Source of the DNA: Planococcus versutus
GTDB lineage: Bacteria; Bacillota; Bacilli; Bacillales_A; Planococcaceae
Length of the DNA stretch: 64,000 nt
Reading direction: 5' to 3'
Assembly (NCBI RefSeq): GCF_001186155.3
Contig: NZ_CP016541.2
Coordinates: forward strand, 6,676-70,675
A program made the position numbers and the translations under genes. Each line of letters starts with the position of its first letter. Positions within the stretch are counted from its first letter, which is position 1. The notes beneath the pieces are model-generated. The model was not told the origin of the DNA, made no database searches, and saw nothing but the letters and a program-made list of their open reading frames with translations. Shown piece by piece: positions 58,556-64,000 of this stretch.

Positions 58556-59439
58556 GTTGTTATCTTTTCTAAGAGATAATTAGACTTATTTTCTAATAGA
58601 ATATTTGTGTATAGATCAAGATTTAGCAATCCAAAGAAGAATTGAGCACTCTTGTAAGAGGAAGTAATATCTTCGAAAGAGAAATCAAGCTCTTCTAATA
58701 AAGAACCTCTTTGATAGTAAAATTGGCCAAGAAGGGACATATTGGCTGTTTCAATTGAGATTTTGATTCCTTGATCAGTATACAAAAGAGAAGATGCGTA
58801 GTCCTTCTTCAAATAAAGTAATTTCCCGAAATTGTAAATTACTTTTATTTTTAAATTTTCTGCTTCTTGAGTATTTAAATCTTCATCTAATATGCTCTGA
58901 TAAATCTCGATACTCTTATTAAAGAAGTTATTTTCTGCATAGATGTTGGCAATTGAATTTTTAATATGAAGATTTAGAAGGTTGTCCATACCTGGCATTT
59001 TTTTTCGCAACAAGAGAAGAAGTTCTGTTTTGCAATTGTCAGCATCAATTCTTTTTAAATAATAAGCAGCCATATAATTTTGCCATAAAAGAAACTTTTT
59101 TGTTTCAGGATGGAAGTTTTTTTCTTCTAACAGCAATTTTTCAACATATTGAAGAAGCTTTTTATAGCTCTTATTAGAAGACATAGCCCATATCTTGTTT
59201 TTAATTGTCTTTGTCTCCTCAGCTTGTTCATGAGTTAAAATTTCAAAGAAATAATTGACCGAAAGTTGGAGTTTGTTGGCAATTAAATAGAGCAAATCTA
59301 TACTCGGATAGAACTCACCCGCTTCAATTCGACTAATTTCTGATTGGCTGCACATACCTTCAGCTAACTGGTTTTGCGTTAACTTTTTTGCTTTACGAAT
59401 TCTTTTTATTTCGGATCCTAATCGTTGTTTATCAAGCAC
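58552..59439 (-). CDS. PlcR-like quorum-sensing regulator
   Basis: A 295-residue regulator, close to PlcR in length (about 285). Residues 5-65 form a helix-turn-helix (IKRIRKAKKLTQNQLAEGMCSQSEISRIEAGEFYPS). The rest is five or so TPR-type helical repeats (KVIYNFGKLLYLKKDYASSLLYTDQGIKI) that in PlcR bind the re-imported peptide. AAAAAGGTGATGGTG lies before the ATG. It should bind TATG-N8-CATA boxes when loaded with peptide. The cognate peptide gene is convergent, unlike the tandem plcR-papR order of B. cereus. Confidence 0.8.
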   Translation of the reverse strand: MLDKQRLGSEIKRIRKAKKLTQNQLAEGMCSQSEISRIEAGEFYPSIDLLYLIANKLQLSVNYFFEILTHEQAEETKTIKNKIWAMSSNKSYKKLLQYVEKLLLEEKNFHPETKKFLLWQNYMAAYYLKRIDADNCKTELLLLLRKKMPGMDNLLNLHIKNSIANIYAENNFFNKSIEIYQSILDEDLNTQEAENLKIKVIYNFGKLLYLKKDYASSLLYTDQGIKISIETANMSLLGQFYYQRGSLLEELDFSFEDITSSYKSAQFFFGLLNLDLYTNILLENKSNYLLEKITT

Positions 59440-59669
59440 ACCATCACCTTTTTCCTATAAATTTCCATTGCATCATAGATAAATCTTACTTTAAGTTTTA
59501 ATTAAAGCAAATTCAAATGTTTAAAGAAAGATAATTTTGGTAAAAATCGTGTAAACAAAAATCACTATATAATCAAAACATTTTATTTCTGTAATTAGAT
59601 ATTTTGATAGTTTTTTCAATTATTTTGTTGAAAAATAAAAGTTATTCAATGTCGATAGGAAGTGGCCGA

Positions 59670-60137
59670 ATGAAAAAATGGGCTATAAGAATTATTTTGT
59701 TATTAGTTTTAGTTATTTTTTTATATATTGGAGGAAGAATTTTTCAAGATAGCACAAGAGGAATCGTAGATGTTGAAAAAATTAAAGGTATTAGTATTAA
59801 CCAAGAAGAAAGTTCAAGCATCCCTTCAGACAACTTAGTCTTAGAAGGAACTATTGACGCAGGAAATTTCGAAAAAATTTCTTCCATTTCCGCATTAAAA
59901 AAAGAGGGAGTTATTTACGTTTATATTAATACCGTAAAAGGCATTTCACTATCGAATAAATTTAGTCAATCTCTGGATAATGTACTTGTTAACTATGATA
60001 GTACAGAGGTTAAAGAAATTGTATTGATCAGTGGACCTGAAATAATTGTAAAGAATACAGGTGAGGGTAACGTAGATTCTATTGAAGTTAATAATTTTAC
60101 AAAAAAGAAATTAATAAAAGACTTTACTAAACAATAA
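59670..60137 (+). CDS. Membrane-anchored protein of the bacteriocin-like operon
   Basis: A 155-residue protein with an N-terminal helix (about residues 6-24) and an outer domain of about 125 residues rich in beta-forming segments (GVIYVYINTVKGISL, KEIVLISGPEIIVKNTG). I chose ATG 59670 after AGGAAGTGG; longer readings to 59604 lack a signal. It starts the operon with the secreted peptide and ABC transporter. An immunity or processing partner is the natural guess; no domain proves it. Confidence 0.6.
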   Translation: MKKWAIRIILLLVLVIFLYIGGRIFQDSTRGIVDVEKIKGISINQEESSSIPSDNLVLEGTIDAGNFEKISSISALKKEGVIYVYINTVKGISLSNKFSQSLDNVLVNYDSTEVKEIVLISGPEIIVKNTGEGNVDSIEVNNFTKKKLIKDFTKQ

Positions 60138-60177
60138 AAAATATTTCTTAGTTCTTAAACTTAGGGGAGGTGATTTT

Positions 60178-60519
60178 TTGAAAAAGAAATTAGGTTTAGG
60201 TATTTTTAGCACAATTTTTGCAGTATCTTTGCTTCTAGTATCAACAATGCCTGCATTTGCAGCTCAGGGTCCTTGGAGTTCAGCGTTTAAGTATGACATT
60301 AATGGAATTTCTTCAGTTGGAACGAGCAATGCGTCCGAGGGAGGCAATTATCAATTAAGGGTTGTGTATGCAACTGGTACTATAGTGGGGAATAAATCAT
60401 ACTATTTAGGTACTAACAAAAGCGCATCGTCTACATTTTATGGAACTCCTAGTCGAGATAAAAAAGGTATGGTTTTAGTTAGTCCACAATACTACCATAG
60501 TCCATGGTTCGAAGTGTAA
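60178..60519 (+). CDS. Secreted bacteriocin-like protein (lactococcin 972-like candidate)
   Basis: A 113-residue precursor. The start is TTG 60178 after GGGGAGGTGATTTT. A Sec signal peptide ends at about residue 28 (STMPAFA), leaving a mature part of about 85 residues beginning AQGPWSSAFKYDING and ending YHSPWFEV. It has no cysteine and is rich in Ser, Tyr and Gly. Sec export, size, a W-rich start and a neighbouring ABC-FtsX type transporter match lactococcin 972-type gene sets. The family match is by pattern and is not certain. Confidence 0.55.
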   Translation: MKKKLGLGIFSTIFAVSLLLVSTMPAFAAQGPWSSAFKYDINGISSVGTSNASEGGNYQLRVVYATGTIVGNKSYYLGTNKSASSTFYGTPSRDKKGMVLVSPQYYHSPWFEV

Positions 60520-60523
60520 AACA

Positions 60524-60563
60524 CAAAGTAAAGAACGGTATATTAATATCGTTCTTTACTTTT
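60524..60563 (+). terminator. Strong hairpin between the peptide and ABC genes
   Basis: AAAGTAAAGAACG pairs with CGTTCTTTACTTT around 12 bases, followed by TTTT. It should cut most transcripts after the peptide gene, giving more peptide than transporter. Confidence 0.8.
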
Positions 60564-60583
60564 TAATTTGGAGGACATATTTT

Positions 60584-62746
60584 ATGAATATATTTGAGTT
60601 GAAAAATTTATCAAAAAAATTTGGAAAAAGAACTATATTTAACAATGTAAACTTAAGCGTTTCTAATCCGTCCCACATACACGTTTTAATTGGCAAAAGC
60701 GGACAAGGGAAGACAACTTTACTAAATATCTTATTGGGTTTAGATACAGATTTTTCAGGCGATTATTACTTATTAAACCAAAATTCTAAGAACATTTCAA
60801 AAAAAGAGTGGAATCGTTCGAGGACTCATGATATTCAAATTGTTTTCCAAGATTATAAGTTATTAGAGAACTTTACGGTCTATGAAAACATTTTTTATTC
60901 AGGTGATTATACAGAAGAAAATATAAATAATATTCTAATTGAAATGGATATAATAGATTTATCTGGAAATTTAGTGAAAAACTTAAGTGGTGGACAAAAA
61001 CAAAGAGTAGCGATCGCAAGAGCTGTTATTGGAAATCCTAGAATATTATTACTAGATGAACCAACAGGTAATCTAGATGGAATGACATCAGCCAAAGTAA
61101 TGCAATACATACAAAAGTTACGTTCTAAAGGAATTTTGGTGTTTCTAGTAACTCATGATCCATCAGTTATTCAAATGGCAGATGTTTTATACGAGATAAA
61201 AGATGGAAAAATTACAGAAATCAAAAATGAAAATTCAACTATTAATATTAATAGCAACGAGAGTGTGATATCAAAAGAACCTCTACAAAATTATTCCTCT
61301 AAAAAACATTCTTTATCCTATGCTATAAAAAATTTAACGAGAACTAAAAAAAAGATTGGCTTCTTAGCTATTCCTATAATTATGATTTTATGTAGTTTTG
61401 TTTTATCTTTTACAGCATATCAAGCCTCATCTGTAGAATCATTTGATAAATTTTTTTCAGGTATAGGTGAAAGAACTGTTGTTTTAAACACGCAAGAACT
61501 TAATCAGAGCACCGTAAGTGAAATTCAAGAGAAAAATATTAGTTCTCAATTTGATGGAATGAGAATCGGTTTTTCAGAAGAGGATTTACAGGAAGTTAAG
61601 AAAATTGAGCAAGTTGAAGATGCCATTTTAATAACAGGAGACGTTGAAACAAATTATGATAAAGACAAAAATATTTTTGATGAAAGTATAACCGAAGAAG
61701 ACTTCCCAAATGAATTAAAGAAATATACTGGATATTTCAACGATATACAGGAAATAAATTTTTCTTTTACGGCATTACAAGTTCCTATGAGCTATATCCC
61801 TAATTATAATGTGAAAAACTTAAATGTTATAAAAGGGAGCTTTCCTAAGGATTTAAGTAATCAAATACTGATTCCTGACGTCTTTGCTCTTACACTAATA
61901 CAAGATAGCAATTTCAGCAAATTAATTAATAGAGAAATAACATTAGATGTAGAATCTTTTGAGAAGAGAAAGAAAAAAGTTAACTATGTGATTGCAGGAG
62001 TATACGCCACTGATTATGAGCAAACTTTAACCACTGATTATCGCATTTACACAAGTTATTTTAACCAAAGCGATCAAGAAGGGTATCTTAAGGATGAAAG
62101 TTATGAATACTTCACAAACGTCTTGAGTGAAAATGAGCAGACTCAAAAGTTCAATGAGGAGATTACTAAAGACTATCCTTCATTTAAGAAGGCGGTAGGT
62201 ACTGGTTCTAACGAAATGATAGTGGTAGCAAAATCTAAAGATCAACTTCCTACTCTTCACAAAAAACTACAACAACAATTTCCTTCGTATCATTTAGTTT
62301 CCCAGTATGATATTAAAAACGGAGAATTGTCAAACATATATTCTTCATTGATGAAGAGATTGGTAATAGGTTCAGCTATTATTGCGTTAATTATTGGAGT
62401 TTTAGTTGCTTTTTTGAATAAAGGCCATATTAATGATAGAAATAGAGAATTAGCTATATTGTATAGTATGGGATATTCAAAAAAGAATATCTTTTCAATA
62501 ATTTCCTTTGAAACACTTTTATTATTTTCTGGATACTTATTTATATCCTATGTAGCTGCTTTGCTAATTAATGAGTTTTATTTAAGTACTACACCATACT
62601 TTTTACTGTTCAAAAACTTGTTATCTCTTAATATTTTAATTTCAATAGTTTTTTTAATGATATTAATTTTAGTAATTTCAATAATTTGGGGTGTGTGGGG
62701 TATTAAGCAAAAATCTTTGAAAAAACATTTGAATTCTAGCAGTTAG
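60584..62746 (+). CDS. Fused ABC transporter (ATPase + FtsX-like permease)
   Basis: A 720-residue transporter. Residues 1-220 are an ABC ATPase: Walker A IGKSGQGKTTLLN, signature LSGGQKQRVAIARA, Walker B ILLLDEPTGNLD. Then come a helix (about 260-280), a large outer domain (about 285-580) and three helices in the FtsX/MacB arrangement (about 590-610, 635-660, 680-705). Such pumps protect the maker against its own bacteriocin or move peptides. Fusion in one chain is less common than separate genes. GGAGGACATATTTT precedes the ATG. Confidence 0.85.
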   Translation: MNIFELKNLSKKFGKRTIFNNVNLSVSNPSHIHVLIGKSGQGKTTLLNILLGLDTDFSGDYYLLNQNSKNISKKEWNRSRTHDIQIVFQDYKLLENFTVYENIFYSGDYTEENINNILIEMDIIDLSGNLVKNLSGGQKQRVAIARAVIGNPRILLLDEPTGNLDGMTSAKVMQYIQKLRSKGILVFLVTHDPSVIQMADVLYEIKDGKITEIKNENSTININSNESVISKEPLQNYSSKKHSLSYAIKNLTRTKKKIGFLAIPIIMILCSFVLSFTAYQASSVESFDKFFSGIGERTVVLNTQELNQSTVSEIQEKNISSQFDGMRIGFSEEDLQEVKKIEQVEDAILITGDVETNYDKDKNIFDESITEEDFPNELKKYTGYFNDIQEINFSFTALQVPMSYIPNYNVKNLNVIKGSFPKDLSNQILIPDVFALTLIQDSNFSKLINREITLDVESFEKRKKKVNYVIAGVYATDYEQTLTTDYRIYTSYFNQSDQEGYLKDESYEYFTNVLSENEQTQKFNEEITKDYPSFKKAVGTGSNEMIVVAKSKDQLPTLHKKLQQQFPSYHLVSQYDIKNGELSNIYSSLMKRLVIGSAIIALIIGVLVAFLNKGHINDRNRELAILYSMGYSKKNIFSIISFETLLLFSGYLFISYVAALLINEFYLSTTPYFLLFKNLLSLNILISIVFLMILILVISIIWGVWGIKQKSLKKHLNSSS

Positions 62747-62934
62747 TTTTAATATATGCTTCTTGTTAGAAGTGAAAAATTTTCTATTATTTTTTTGAAA
62801 AGCTGTCATTCGAAGTTGTAGAATGCAATATATTGTAATGTGATTTTGCGAAAATTTAAGTACAGAATGAAAGAAGGCTTAACTGTTACCAAATGGTAAA
62901 TTGAGTTTTCTTTCTTATTGTAGATTATCATATT
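62747..62934. other. Spacer after the ABC gene
   Basis: AT-rich, no gene. TTACCAAATGGTAA at 62886 is a short palindrome of unknown meaning. Confidence 0.35.
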
Positions 62935-63579
62935 AAGTCGAACGGTTAGAAAATAAAATAGCTCAAGTGGGTACACCGTAGTTAACGCGAATCAACTAAA
63001 GGAGTGTCCCAAAATGAGCAATGCCCACATGATATCATGGGAACGTGTGCTAATCGAGCGTTATTGCCTCGAAGAGAAATCGTTGTCCTATATGGCGAAA
63101 CAGTTGAAACGAAGTAAAAGCACCATCCACTATGAATTGAAACGCTGTAAGCCATACAACGCTCTGTTGGCACAGGCTGATTACGAGGCCGAACGTGAAA
63201 ACTGTGGCGCTAGACGATCGGTCAATCAAGAAGACGTCGATTATATCCTGTCCAAACTGAAGTTGGGCTTGTCACCAGAATGCCTCGTTGGACGGCACTG
63301 GAAAACGCATAAGAAACCCTTTCCAATTAGTGTCTCGAGCATCTATTGTTACGCGGCACTTGGCCTGTTCAAGCTGTCCCCAAAGCTTCTGATCCGTAAA
63401 GGACAGAAGTTGAAAAACAATGAAGTGGTGATCCGGGGCAAGCTGCCTCGTCTGAAAAAAATCCATGCACGTTTGGCGCCTCGAAGCCAAGTGGCCATTG
63501 GGAAGTCGACACCGTCATCGGCAAGTGAATTACAATACGGCCTTTGAGGTATTCATAAATTTCTTACCATGTTCGACTT
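62935..63579 (+). mobile_element. Internally deleted IS30-family element
   Basis: The ends AAGTCGAAC-GGTTAGAAA (from 62935) and TTTCTTACCAT-GTTCGACTT (to 63579) form imperfect terminal inverted repeats. The transposase starts at ATG 63014 (RBS AAAGGAG) with an IS30-type helix-turn-helix (LSYMAKQLKRSKSTIHYELKRC). Its frame shifts near 63491, where one G more would give SQVGHWEVDTVIGK, and then jumps to the last residues (NTAFEVFINFLPCST). About 450 bp of the catalytic domain are missing, so it is non-autonomous at about 645 bp. Confidence 0.75.
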
Positions 63580-63589
63580 GAATTGACAA

Positions 63590-63812
63590 TTTACATATAC
63601 ATAAAAATCTGTTGCTGTACTGCCTGTAATGTCACCTATAGGAGATGCTGAAATAGTCAAAGAGGGGGAAGTATCTACATCAATGATTCTTGTACTTTTT
63701 TTTGAATTATCTTTTTGTTTGCTTTTTACTTCGTTCTTTTCAGTAATACCGAATAAACTTTTAAAACACTCATAAGTCCAGCCCCTTTTTGGATTGTATT
63801 TAATTAGTACCT
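63590..63812 (-). pseudogene. Fragment of an unknown protein gene cut by the IS30-type element
   Basis: A minus-strand frame reads ...NPKRGWTYECFKSLFGITEKNEVKSKQ, then STRIIDVDTSPSLTISASPIGDITGSTATDFYVYVNCQFK. It has no start codon (an in-frame stop lies just upstream) and runs into the IS30-type element. I recognise no family. Confidence 0.35.
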
Positions 63813-64000
63813 AATAATAAGTATTGCTATTCGTTTGATTAATTATAGACTAGTTAGTTAATTATATGTAAATTTTTTCTATAATGGTCTTAGTAGATAT
63901 TTTATTTATTAGTAAGGTAAGTCTGAGTAAAATTTAAAACACAATTCATGAATCATATTACTATCAAAAACGATGGTTTATAAGAGTCAGAGAAGAAGGA
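63813..64000. other. Right edge, nothing recognised
   Basis: AT-rich sequence without a protein-like frame up to the window end. Confidence 0.3.

Overview
This 64 kb window is plasmid DNA from a low-GC Gram-positive host (Bacillota). AGGAGG-type ribosome binding sites, lipoprotein signals, a sortase-type anchor and several products of Bacillaceae/Planococcaceae type support this; a Planococcaceae host is my inference from protein flavour only. Plasmid hallmarks are a primase-like Rep with an upstream array of 53-bp repeats, ParA plus a small partner, a MOBP-type relaxase, and a long type IV secretion operon.

Region 1 (about 0.4-20.2 kb) is a symmetric accessory island. A resolvase gene runs off the left edge and has a three-part res site (463-585); a mirror-image res copy lies at 20113-20233. 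Inside these are two facing arrays of single-gene units (731-3015 and 18536-19910). Their units are separated by nine 32-bp sites built as 12-bp inverted arms around a polar 8-bp spacer. The arrays end in a 255-bp inverted repeat (2984-3238 and 18313-18567) that carries a cassette site, a dif-like XerC/XerD site, a terminator hairpin and a res-I-like site. Three more dif-like sites (3998, 5810, 17560) divide the core. The core holds a histidyl-tRNA synthetase paralogue behind a His-His-His leader peptide, a large unknown protein, a XerS-like recombinase, a Fic protein between two palindromes, a wall-anchored repeat protein next to a cupredoxin, and divergent EAL and GGDEF genes.

Region 2 (20.8-39.7 kb) is one minus-strand transfer operon: ArdC-like protein, Toprim protein, relaxase and its RHH partner, probable oriT, VirB8-like protein, lysozyme/M23 wall hydrolase, VirB4, VirB3-like, VirB6-like (tail in the -1 frame), VirD4 and a pilin-like protein. 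An Xre regulator with a large palindromic operator heads it, and a 259-bp MITE-like element separates regulator and operon. Region 3 (40.1-45.8 kb) is maintenance: Xre, ParB-like, ParA (frameshifted at the P-loop), the repeat array, Rep, a degenerate tyrosine recombinase, and a truncated second initiator.

Region 4 (45.8-57.9 kb) is cargo: GNAT, AbiE (toxin frameshifted), a Fur-boxed siderophore importer with a ferredoxin-NADP reductase, a RelBE-type pair, a VOC protein, a DUF4259-type operon, and IS remnants. Region 5 (58.0-64 kb) is AT-rich. It holds a PlcR-like regulator, a PapR-like peptide gene ending in ELPFEN behind a perfect match to the PlcR-box consensus, and an operon for a small secreted bacteriocin-like protein and a fused ABC transporter. 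The window closes with an internally deleted IS30-type element.

Several genes (parA, the virB6 tail, the DUF7662 gene, abiEii, the IS30 transposase) are broken by single-base shifts, most of them in homopolymers. Some may be assembly errors rather than biology.
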